A DNA stretch of 49,687 nt, taken from Clostridiaceae bacterium (GTDB lineage: Bacteria; Bacillota; Clostridia; Saccharofermentanales; DTU023). This document shows, piece after piece, positions 16,676 to 24,546 of the stretch (positions within the stretch are counted from its first letter, which is position 1; every line of letters begins with the position of its first letter). The translations under genes and the position numbers were made by a program. The DNA lies in assembly GCA_012841145.1 (NCBI GenBank), contig DUVH01000032.1, forward strand, positions 1 to 49,687. Direction: 5' to 3'. The notes under the pieces were generated by a model. It saw only the letters and a program-made list of their open reading frames with translations, had not been told where the DNA came from and did not search any database.

Positions 16676-17545
16676 CTACCCTTCCATCACATTCAATTGC
16701 GTGGCAATCTCCAACAACGCGCGCCTGACCATAACGGGCAGAGTCGACTCTCTGTATTCCTTGCTGCCCCGCAGCGGGTTGCTTCTCGGATTTGCATTTT
16801 CCAGCGCCAATTCGCCCGCCTTCTTAAATGTTTCTGCAGAAACCTCTTTCCCGACAAGCCATTCTTCCGCCTCGGCAGCGCGAACGGGACCTTTACCCAC
16901 AGGTGCCATTCTAAGACGCACCCACTCAAACTTCCCGTCTTTGATCGAGGCCATAGCGGCGACGTTCAACATAGGCAAACTTAACGATTTTCGCAGCTCA
17001 AGTCTCTGGAAAGACGCCGCCTCGTTTTTATTCGGGAGAGGAATTTTAATCTTTGTCATCAACGTGCGACCACTGTCCAGAGTGCTGACTCCGAAACCCG
17101 CATACATCTCATCGACACCGCACTCCCTTGTCCCCTCTTCGTCGACCAAGACGAACCGCGGATCAAGAACAGATAACGCCATCCCCGCGTCGGCTGCCGG
17201 CTGCGCCGTGATTACGTTGCCCGCCAGCGTCGCGACATTCTGGATTAGACTCGATCCTACCGTCTTACATCCTTTTGCAAGTGAAGGAAAATACTTCCTG
17301 ACGAGCGGATTTTTCTGAATCTCGGTCAATGTGGCGGCTGCGCCAATTTCCAAGAAACCGTCTACTTCTTCAATTTTTTTCAATTCAGGGATACGTGTAA
17401 CATCGACGAGTGTATCGGCTTTCTTTTTGCCCGATTCAATGTCGAGAATTAGATCTGTTCCCCCCGCGAGGATACTGGCCGTCCCTCCGGCCTCCTTCAA
17501 GAATTCGAGGACTTCTGCCGTCGAATTTGCGATTAGATATTTCAT
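16676..17545 (-). CDS. Xanthine dehydrogenase family, FAD-binding subunit
   Basis: A 289-residue FAD subunit of the molybdenum hydroxylase. It has the flavin-binding loop ILAGGTDL and the second flavin segment VGSSLIQNVATLAGNV, followed by the CO-dehydrogenase flavoprotein-type C-terminal domain. It passes electrons from the Fe-S clusters to the acceptor. The ATG at 17543-17545 is chosen because AAGGAGG lies 8 nt upstream; the longer frame has no such site. It is the first gene of the three-gene operon. The AT-rich gap upstream probably holds the promoter. Confidence 0.93.
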   Translation of the reverse strand: MKYLIANSTAEVLEFLKEAGGTASILAGGTDLILDIESGKKKADTLVDVTRIPELKKIEEVDGFLEIGAAATLTEIQKNPLVRKYFPSLAKGCKTVGSSLIQNVATLAGNVITAQPAADAGMALSVLDPRFVLVDEEGTRECGVDEMYAGFGVSTLDSGRTLMTKIKIPLPNKNEAASFQRLELRKSLSLPMLNVAAMASIKDGKFEWVRLRMAPVGKGPVRAAEAEEWLVGKEVSAETFKKAGELALENANPRSNPLRGSKEYRESTLPVMVRRALLEIATQLNVMEG

Positions 17546-17776
17546 CCTCAATGCCTCCTTAACATGGATATATCTGACCCAATACAATACCTGTCTGCGA
17601 ATGACGCAGTTCATTACCTGATTACTGTGCGAGCGCGATTGGCTCTCTTCGATTTCTGTGGACTGATTTTTACCGACTTATTTATAAATATTAGTCAAAA
17701 TAACAAATATAATTCATATATTTGCGTCTTTATTGTATCATATTCACAAGCTTTCTGCATCTTTTGCTACCTAGAG

Positions 17777-17869
17777 AGCTATTTATAGAAGCTATGTTAT
17801 TTTTATTCATTCACTTGTGCAAAAGATTTCATGCAGCTATACACATAACCTGTTGTATTATAAATAGCT
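17777..17869. repeat. 11-bp inverted repeat with long loop
   Basis: AGCTATTTATA (17777-17787) and TATAAATAGCT (17859-17869) are perfectly complementary, separated by 71 bp. A TAATTTTT run follows the right arm. It could be a terminator-like RNA or regulatory structure; no gene ends here on the plus strand. Confidence 0.55.
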
Positions 17870-17893
17870 TAATTTTTCCCGTCTGCCTGTCAG

Positions 17894-17921
17894 TTGACAC
17901 AGTCCGAAGATTGGGTAGAAT
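17894..17921 (+). promoter_or_regulatory. Sigma-70-type promoter for the MBOAT gene
   Basis: TTGACA (17894-17899), 16-bp spacer, TAGAAT (17916-17921). It ends 20 bp before the start codon, so the leader would be very short. Confidence 0.65.
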
Positions 17922-17941
17922 GAATTCTTGGAGAACTCGTT

Positions 17942-19357
17942 ATGGTATTTTCGTCACTCATTTTTTTATATCTGTTTTTACCGATCTGCCTGTTGGCAGT
18001 TTGGATGACAAAAAAGACAGCTGCGCAGAACGCGATTTTGCTCGTATTCTCGCTTTTCTTTTACGCGTGGGGTGAACCAGTCTACGTCATTCTTATGATC
18101 GCGACTTCGTTCATTATCTGGCTTTCGAGCTATTTCCTGAACCGGGCGAGAACATCAAAAATGAAACGGATGTGGCTCATCATCGCGATTGTCACTTCTC
18201 TTTCAAGCCTTGCCTATTTCAAATATGCCGGCTTTTTCGTTGAGATCCTCAACATACTGCCGTTCATAAACTTTAAGGTGCCTAATATCTCGTTACCAAT
18301 CGGCATATCGTTTTACACATTTCAAGCGTTGACGTATATCATCGACCTATACCGCGGCGAAATTTCGATGCAGCGGTCTTTCTTTCGCTTTTTGCTCTAC
18401 GTATCGCTCTTTCCTCAATTGATCGCAGGCCCCATTGTTCGCTACGCTGATGTCGAAGCGCAATTGTCGCGTCGTCGCATGACGATTGACGGTATTGCTG
18501 CAGGGATCGGACGTTTCCTCGCCGGCCTTGCAAAAAAAGTCCTGATCGCCAATTATGCTGCCGAGATTGTCGAAGTGTGCTTCGAATCGGATCACTTCGG
18601 GCAGATAAGTACGGTAACAGCGATTCTCGGGATCCTAGCCTATACGATACAAATATACTTTGACTTTTCAGGGTATTCCGATATGGCAATCGGCTTGGGG
18701 CACATGTTCGGCTTTCACTTTCTGGAGAACTTCAAATACCCCTACATCTCCTCAACCATCACCGAGTTTTGGCGTCGCTGGCACATTTCCCTGAGCACTT
18801 TCTTCCGCGATTACCTCTACATCCCGCTCGGCGGGAATCGTCATCACCGTCTGAGAAATACATTCATCGTCTGGCTGCTCACAGGTTTGTGGCACGGCGC
18901 AAGCATCAACTTTGTCATCTGGGGGCTCTACTACTTTGTGTTGTTATTGTTCGAAAGGAAGTTTATCTTACCTGCCGGATCGCGTATCCCTAAGGTCATC
19001 GGCCACCTGTTGACAATGCTCGCCGTCATGTTCGGGTGGAGTATCTTCTACTTTACGGAGCCCGCGAGTTTTTTCACATTCATGGGACGGCTATTCGCAC
19101 CCGGTCTTGCCGGGTTTGCCGATATGGAGGCGCAGATTTTGTGGAAACAGCATCTCGTCTTTATCGTGATCGCCTTCATAGGCGCGACGCCCGTCTTGCC
19201 GTGGCTTAAGAAAAAACTCAGGCGTCCTCTGAACCTGATCGGCTCTTCACGCGTCGGCACCGTCCTTCAGCCTCTTGGTGTTGTAGTGCTCCTTTTGTTG
19301 TGTACTGCCTCGCTGGCGGCATCGAGCTATAACCCGTTTATCTATTTCCGCTTTTGA
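17942..19357 (+). CDS. MBOAT family O-acyltransferase (AlgI-like)
   Basis: A 471-residue polytopic membrane protein. The AlgI/DltB-type MBOAT core is clear: PIGISFYTFQALTYIIDLYRG, FPQLIAGPI, FDFSGYSDMAIGLG, FWRRWHISLS and LTGLWHGASINF, the last holding the conserved His. The family moves acyl (usually acetyl) groups across the membrane onto extracellular polymers. The next gene encodes a DHHW protein, the usual extracytoplasmic partner, so this pair likely O-acetylates a surface polysaccharide or similar polymer; the target is unknown. Ribosome-binding site TTGGAGA precedes the ATG. Confidence 0.93.
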   Translation: MVFSSLIFLYLFLPICLLAVWMTKKTAAQNAILLVFSLFFYAWGEPVYVILMIATSFIIWLSSYFLNRARTSKMKRMWLIIAIVTSLSSLAYFKYAGFFVEILNILPFINFKVPNISLPIGISFYTFQALTYIIDLYRGEISMQRSFFRFLLYVSLFPQLIAGPIVRYADVEAQLSRRRMTIDGIAAGIGRFLAGLAKKVLIANYAAEIVEVCFESDHFGQISTVTAILGILAYTIQIYFDFSGYSDMAIGLGHMFGFHFLENFKYPYISSTITEFWRRWHISLSTFFRDYLYIPLGGNRHHRLRNTFIVWLLTGLWHGASINFVIWGLYYFVLLLFERKFILPAGSRIPKVIGHLLTMLAVMFGWSIFYFTEPASFFTFMGRLFAPGLAGFADMEAQILWKQHLVFIVIAFIGATPVLPWLKKKLRRPLNLIGSSRVGTVLQPLGVVVLLLLCTASLAASSYNPFIYFRF

Positions 19358-19388
19358 TAATCTTTGCATTGTAGAATTGTGATTAAGT

Positions 19389-20759
19389 ATGAGAACTCGT
19401 AAACTAAATCAAGTTATCACCATCATGGTCTTCGTTGTCGTTCTGTTGTCGACGGGACTTTTGCACTTTGTCTTCCCGGAAAAAGATATCTCGGAGGAGG
19501 AAGGCCGCCGTCTGCGCCATTTCCCCGAACTCAATTTTCAAGATGCGAAGACGGGAGAATCGTCCGAAAAAATCGAGGGTTGGTTCAGCGACCAGTTCCC
19601 TTTCCGTTCTGCGCTTATCGAGATTGGGAAAGGATGGCGTAAAGTCGCCTTCCCGAATCTCAACAAAGACGGGGCGCAGATCATCCCCATCGTCCACGAT
19701 CTGACGGGAGAAGACGATCCCGATGATCCCGATGACACCGAACCGATCGTAACCGACCCTACTCCTCCGCCACCCACCGGGCCGACCGACCCGAGCGGTA
19801 CGAGCGCGACCGATCCCGTCACTACGACGACGGAACCGCCCGTCATACCGCCCATTGAGGAGGGCGAAGTCAAGACCACGAAAGTGGGAATCATCATCTT
19901 AAAAGATCGCGCCATGGAACGGTATTACGGTGATGAAAAGAAACTCAAGGCATACGGCGAACGTCTCAATAAGCTCGCTGACGGCTTGCCCGCAGACGCA
20001 CAGCTTTACAGTTTAGTAGCGCCGACGGCCGTCGAGCTTTTTGCGCCTGAAGCGTACCATTCAGGTTATTCCTCGCAGATAGACTGTATCGAGATCATCA
20101 ATAACACGCTGAAATCAAATATTATTACCGTCAATGCTTACGACAAATTGCTTCAGAACCGCGACAAGTACATCTACTACAGAACCGATCACCATTGGAC
20201 GGGGCTTGGCGCCTACTACGCCTACCTCGCCTTCTGTGAAAGCGCCCGCTGGACGCCCGTACCGCTCGATCGAATGGAGCACTACCATCTTGAGGGGACG
20301 TACCTCGGCTCTCTTTACCGCGCGACAAAACAAGCCGTCCTAAAAAACAACCCCGACACAACCGAGGGCTGGAGACCTGTGGTCGACTCTTACAAGGCGA
20401 CGGCTTGGGATAAAGGCAGCATGGAATCTTCCTACCAGATTCGTCTGAACGACGAGAGAATCAAAGGCGGCAACAGTTACCTCCACTTCTCGGGAGGCGA
20501 CCGCGCGCTTCTGAAGATCGAGACGAGCCATACGAGCGGACGCAAAATCTTAATCGTCAAAGACTCCTTCGGCAATGCGTTTGTCCCTTACCTTGCGAAC
20601 CATTACGATGAAATTTACGTCGTTGACCCGCGCTACTACGTGCGCAGCATCAAAACGCTCGTCAAGGAAAACGGCATTACCGATGTCCTCATTCTTAACT
20701 ACATGTTCGGCACATCGAACGCGACATGGCTGAAAGGATTTGACGCGATCGCCAAGTGA
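19389..20759 (+). CDS. DHHW family protein, AlgX/AlgJ-like partner of MBOAT
   Basis: A 456-residue protein with a single N-terminal membrane segment (about 8-29), so the bulk should face outward. Then come a conserved FPELN...GWFSDQFPFR region, an Asp/Pro/Thr-rich insert (about 108-160), and an SGNH-like domain with TDHHWTGLGAYYAY and the block KDSFGNAFVPYL. These are hallmarks of DHHW/AlgX-like proteins, which complete O-acetylation with a membrane MBOAT. The gene starts 31 bp after the MBOAT stop. The ribosome-binding site is poor, which suggests translation linked to the upstream gene. The Pro/Thr insert resembles the linkers of the two L,D-transpeptidases at the left end. Confidence 0.88.
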   Translation: MRTRKLNQVITIMVFVVVLLSTGLLHFVFPEKDISEEEGRRLRHFPELNFQDAKTGESSEKIEGWFSDQFPFRSALIEIGKGWRKVAFPNLNKDGAQIIPIVHDLTGEDDPDDPDDTEPIVTDPTPPPPTGPTDPSGTSATDPVTTTTEPPVIPPIEEGEVKTTKVGIIILKDRAMERYYGDEKKLKAYGERLNKLADGLPADAQLYSLVAPTAVELFAPEAYHSGYSSQIDCIEIINNTLKSNIITVNAYDKLLQNRDKYIYYRTDHHWTGLGAYYAYLAFCESARWTPVPLDRMEHYHLEGTYLGSLYRATKQAVLKNNPDTTEGWRPVVDSYKATAWDKGSMESSYQIRLNDERIKGGNSYLHFSGGDRALLKIETSHTSGRKILIVKDSFGNAFVPYLANHYDEIYVVDPRYYVRSIKTLVKENGITDVLILNYMFGTSNATWLKGFDAIAK

Positions 20760-20819
20760 TTCGCCTCCTCCCCGTTTGCCCGCATTCTGATAGACTGAAT
20801 ATAGAAAGGGGGATATGCC

Positions 20820-21311
20820 ATGCGCTTTACATTTCCTGATTTCCCTAGGACGTATGAAGAATTCCTTTCGCTTGCGTCCGATTTAATGACTCGGCCGGAA
20901 GGCACTGCCGCGCTCTTGATCGTCGCGCTCAAAGTCTACACGAATGATCGAGATGCGGGACTCACAATGCTCAATCACCTGCACGGCCCTCGCCCGCTGA
21001 GCAACCACGATAAACAATTTCTGGCCGACAGACTGTCGGACAAGCTGTACTTGCCAGATTCATACGCCGTCGGAGCGACCGTCGACAACAACTACACGCC
21101 GGATGACCCTTTCACAGTCATCGTTGAGCAAGATCCCGTTCCTGCCGGGAAGGAATACTTATTCCGCGTACGCATCACGTCATCGGGCGCCGACACGCCG
21201 CGCCTCGTCGTCCTGCGCAGAAAGCAATCGGGCTGCGAATGGTTCGTATGGGAGTACCCCGGTATCGTTTCCGGCATCCGCATTCCGAAAGCGGAAGATC
21301 CATGGGCATGA
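20820..21311 (+). CDS. Small soluble protein, DUF6935-like
   Basis: A 163-residue protein with no signal peptide or membrane segment. The pattern of a short helical region (AALLIVALKVY), GPRPLSNHDKQFLADR, NNYTPDDPFTV and a C-terminal beta-rich part with a WFVWEYP segment matches clostridial proteins I associate with DUF6935; that label is from memory. The function is unknown. The ribosome-binding site AAAGGGGG is strong. Its stop overlaps the start region of the aminotransferase gene by about 10 bp, so the two are co-translated. Confidence 0.75.
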   Translation: MRFTFPDFPRTYEEFLSLASDLMTRPEGTAALLIVALKVYTNDRDAGLTMLNHLHGPRPLSNHDKQFLADRLSDKLYLPDSYAVGATVDNNYTPDDPFTVIVEQDPVPAGKEYLFRVRITSSGADTPRLVVLRRKQSGCEWFVWEYPGIVSGIRIPKAEDPWA

Positions 21312-22504
21312 ACAATACGACTTACGACTTTCACTCGATGATCGAACGGCGCGACGGGTCATCACTCAAATGGAATCAGATACTCGCCTACAATCGAGAT
21401 TTGCCCGCCGGCGTCATACCCCTCACCGTCGCCGATATGGAGCTTAAAAATCCTCCTGAGATTATGGAGGGATTAAGAGATCTTCTCGATCATGAGAAGA
21501 CAGTGTTAGGCTATGCGGGACCTCCGGAGAGCTACACGGATGCTGTCATCCGCTTCTTGGCGACGCGCCATGCGTGGGAAATTGATCGCGACTGGATTGT
21601 CAATACGGCAGGCGTCGTCCCCGCCTTCTGGCATGCCGTACAGGCATTCTCGCATCCCGGCGAAGGCGTCATCATGATGAGCCCTGTCTATCATCCCTTC
21701 TTCTATGCCGCGGAGCAGTTCGATCGCCACGTCGTCAACTGCCCGCTCATCGACAACGACGGTCGGTACGAAATCAACTGGACGCTGTTTGAAAAACTCG
21801 CCGACGACCCGACCAATACGGTCTTACTCTTCTGCAGTCCGCATAACCCCGTCGGCCGCGTCTGGACGGAAGGAGAGTTGCGACGACTGGGCGATATCTG
21901 TCTGAAGCACGACGTGCTCGTTCTGAGCGATGAAATCCATTTCGATATAATCCTCCCGGGACATCGCCATATCGTTTATGCGACACTCGGCGAGGCGTAC
22001 GCACAGCGTTCCATTACGTTCTCCGCTCCAAGCAAAACGTTCAACCTCGCAGGCCTGAAGACTTCCTACGCCATCATTCCGAATAAAGGTCTGCGCGAGA
22101 AATACACAGGATACATGCGACGGGTGTCGGCCGCTTCTCCCACAATTCTTGGTTTTAAAGCGTGCGAAATCGCCTACACCGAATGTCTCGGCTGGCTCGA
22201 TCAAGTGATCGACCTGATCGATAAGAATAGACTCTTCGTAGAAGACTTTTGCAGCGGACGGCTGCCTCAAATCAGACCGTATCCCATGGAGGGCACTTAC
22301 CTTCAGTGGCTCGATTGCAGATCCCTCGAAATGGACGATGAGCGGCTCAAAGAATTGTTATGGAGTGAGGCGCACTTTTTCGTTACGCCCGGCACGACCT
22401 TCGGGAAAGGCGGAGAAGGCTTCGTGAGAGTCAACCTCGCTTGCCCGACATCGTATTTGAAAAGCGCACTGGAGAGGCTTGAGCAGGTCATCCGGCACTT
22501 ATAG
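21302..22504 (+). CDS. MalY/PatB-type PLP-dependent cystathionine beta-lyase
   Basis: A 400-residue fold-type I PLP enzyme. The block SAPSKTFNLAGLKTSYAIIPN contains the PLP-binding Lys. LTVADMELKNPPEI, SPVYHPFF, CSPHNPVGRVWTE and LSDEIHFDI are typical of MalY/PatB proteins. These cleave C-S bonds of cystathionine or cysteine conjugates to give a thiol, pyruvate and ammonia; some also act in regulation. The start ATG at 21302 is used; a second ATG at 21308 forms ATGA with the upstream stop. No sulfur-metabolism operon is adjacent. Confidence 0.9.
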   Translation: MGMNNTTYDFHSMIERRDGSSLKWNQILAYNRDLPAGVIPLTVADMELKNPPEIMEGLRDLLDHEKTVLGYAGPPESYTDAVIRFLATRHAWEIDRDWIVNTAGVVPAFWHAVQAFSHPGEGVIMMSPVYHPFFYAAEQFDRHVVNCPLIDNDGRYEINWTLFEKLADDPTNTVLLFCSPHNPVGRVWTEGELRRLGDICLKHDVLVLSDEIHFDIILPGHRHIVYATLGEAYAQRSITFSAPSKTFNLAGLKTSYAIIPNKGLREKYTGYMRRVSAASPTILGFKACEIAYTECLGWLDQVIDLIDKNRLFVEDFCSGRLPQIRPYPMEGTYLQWLDCRSLEMDDERLKELLWSEAHFFVTPGTTFGKGGEGFVRVNLACPTSYLKSALERLEQVIRHL

Positions 22505-22546
22505 CAAGTATATGCGGCCGATTCCGAGAACATGCCATTCCGGGCG

Positions 22547-24016
22547 TCAACGCTCCTTCAATTCCGATTTCAATTTTATTCTGCCGTAGCGGCGATACGG
22601 ATTAATCTTCTGCGTCTTGAAATATTCGATCACGTTATCCTGAGCCGAAGTGCTGACGACGCGTACGCGTCCCCTCTTCGCAATTTCATCGTTGGCGATG
22701 CCGAACACGTCCGCTATGATGCCGTAGTGATACTCCTGCATCGCGATGCGGAAACTCTGATCGCCTTCTATGGGAGAGCCTTTGTATGTGATCGATCCGA
22801 TTTCTCCGTCCTCAAGAACCTCGGCGCAGAGTTCCGCATTCCACTGGTAAAACTCGCGCCCGCCTTCCTTGTACAGATAACGCATGTAATGCGCCAACAT
22901 CTCGCGGAACGTCTCGCCCGTCACCGAGAAACTGATGATTGATTCATTGTACGGGTAAATTTCGAGGAGCTCTGTCAGCGTAACGAGAGGGTCAAGGCGC
23001 TCCTTTCTGATTGAACCAGAGCCGATCAAGGCGATGTCCACCCCTAACTGATATTTGAAAATATCGGCGATTAAGCTGCCGAGCTGCGTCTCACGGAATC
23101 GATCTCCGTGTTCAAAAGCGTGAGGAAGACGACAGAGAACCGTATTATATTTTCCGTCGACCTCATTTTGATATTGCGTCAGCAATTCATCCATTACGGG
23201 GTCACGGGGACAATGCGAGTCGTCAATCGGGATCGTTTCCCACGTGTACTCGTGCACTGAATTCGTATCCATGTTGATCATGAGATCATAGCGGCCGATG
23301 TAGTCGGTTCCGGAACCCACCTGTGTAATGAGAATGTTGTTGACGAGCTCGGGCTCATCGAGCATCGTATGGCTGTGCCCGCCTATGATCAGATCGACCC
23401 CCGTCTCCTGCGGGAGCAGGCGGGCGAGTTCTTTATCCTTTTCAAACCCGATGTGCGTCAGAAGAACGGTCAGATCGATATCGACGTCGCGGTAACAGTT
23501 GCAGATGTACTCGACCTCCTTTGCCGCATCTTCGACGGAGATAAACGTTCCCAACAGAGGTTCGTTTCGATCCATCACCTCCTCGGTAATGATTCCGATG
23601 AAGAGAATGCGAATTCCGTCAATCTCTTTGATGAGATAAGATTGAAATAAGTTCGCACCGGTCGGCCTGATAAAAAGGTTCGCATTCACAATCGGAAAAT
23701 TCGCACAGCGTTCGAGAAACATGAGGTGCGCAAACCCGTAATCCGTCTCGTGGTTGCCGAGCGTGACAACGTCAGGCCCCAGCAAGTTCATGATGAGAAT
23801 CGTTGAGATCCCTTTATACTCCTGATCAATGATCGATCCTTGCAGCATGTCACCGGAGATCACATAAAGAACAGGGTCTTCCTCTTCCTCCCGAACCTTT
23901 TGAACATAGCCGGAAAGCATGCTCATGCCGCCCACAAAAACTTTATTCATCTCAGTTGCGAAAAAATCACCGTGAATGTCGTTCGAATGCAACAACACCA
24001 GTCGTCTCAAATGCAT
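22547..24016 (-). CDS. 5'-nucleotidase / UshA-like metallophosphatase, cytoplasmic type
   Basis: A 489-residue two-domain protein. The N-terminal metallophosphatase domain has HSNDIHGDF, VISGDMLQGS, LGNHETDYG and GGHSHT, all the metal ligands. The C-terminal 5'-nucleotidase domain spans about 310-450, with GSGSIRKE and PYNESI. There is no signal peptide, unlike secreted UshA, so it resembles the cytoplasmic YunD type. It likely hydrolyses nucleotides or related phosphoesters; the substrate is not certain. GTAGGAGG precedes the ATG. It converges with the MalY/PatB gene (42 bp gap). Confidence 0.88.
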   Translation of the reverse strand: MHLRRLVLLHSNDIHGDFFATEMNKVFVGGMSMLSGYVQKVREEEEDPVLYVISGDMLQGSIIDQEYKGISTILIMNLLGPDVVTLGNHETDYGFAHLMFLERCANFPIVNANLFIRPTGANLFQSYLIKEIDGIRILFIGIITEEVMDRNEPLLGTFISVEDAAKEVEYICNCYRDVDIDLTVLLTHIGFEKDKELARLLPQETGVDLIIGGHSHTMLDEPELVNNILITQVGSGTDYIGRYDLMINMDTNSVHEYTWETIPIDDSHCPRDPVMDELLTQYQNEVDGKYNTVLCRLPHAFEHGDRFRETQLGSLIADIFKYQLGVDIALIGSGSIRKERLDPLVTLTELLEIYPYNESIISFSVTGETFREMLAHYMRYLYKEGGREFYQWNAELCAEVLEDGEIGSITYKGSPIEGDQSFRIAMQEYHYGIIADVFGIANDEIAKRGRVRVVSTSAQDNVIEYFKTQKINPYRRYGRIKLKSELKER

Positions 24017-24171
24017 GGTCGCCTCCTACTGCGCTTTGAGCGCTCCCATGTAGGCCGTTTGTGTCTCTTGCGAGAAATTCTAACACGTCGCCATCAAGAT
24101 GTCGCCACAGGCGACCATTGAGAGGAAGACAAGTCGGATGAATGCCCTCCTTCATCAAAATCGGTTGCCGC

Positions 24172-24480
24172 TTATGCCGCCTTCGATGAGCGCTTATAGA
24201 GAAGGAGAACCCAAAAGACGAGTATGGCGATAAGGAGCTCAATCCCCGTCAACATGAAGAACAAGTCGACTCTCCGCCCCGCAATGAGCGCATTGAGAGT
24301 CAGCAAGAGCAGAATGACGACGAGCGTGATCGTCCACTTGCCAGCCCTCGAAGCGAGAAAACGCGGAAACAGCCGAAGCTCCTCCGGCGTGAAGCCCGAT
24401 CGCGACTTTCGCGCCGTTTTACTTTTCGCTGGAGATCGCGAGGACGATGCCCGCTTCTTGTTTTTCTTTGCTTTTGCCAT
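24172..24480 (-). CDS. Small basic membrane protein of unknown function
   Basis: 102 residues. The first 30 are very basic and Ser-rich (KAKKNKKRASSSRSPAKS). Two hydrophobic segments follow, at about 50-66 and 75-94, joined by AGRRVDLFF. I recognise no family. GGAG lies 8 nt before the ATG, which supports translation. It sits upstream of the nucleotidase gene on the same strand (155 bp apart) and divergent from rqcH. Confidence 0.6.
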   Translation of the reverse strand: MAKAKKNKKRASSSRSPAKSKTARKSRSGFTPEELRLFPRFLASRAGKWTITLVVILLLLTLNALIAGRRVDLFFMLTGIELLIAILVFWVLLLYKRSSKAA

Positions 24481-24546
24481 TTGCTCACTCCTCTGCCTCT
24501 CATGATACTATGAAAAAAACATTAAGGCATGACAGGCAGGAATTAT

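Larger units (their letters stand above)
17546..17941. other. AT-rich intergenic region between divergent operons
   Basis: A 396-bp gap between the xdh operon (leftward) and the MBOAT gene (rightward), clearly more AT-rich than its surroundings. It contains a good rightward promoter at 17894-17921 and an 11-bp inverted repeat at 17777-17869. No coding sequence with a ribosome-binding site was recognised. Confidence 0.6.
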
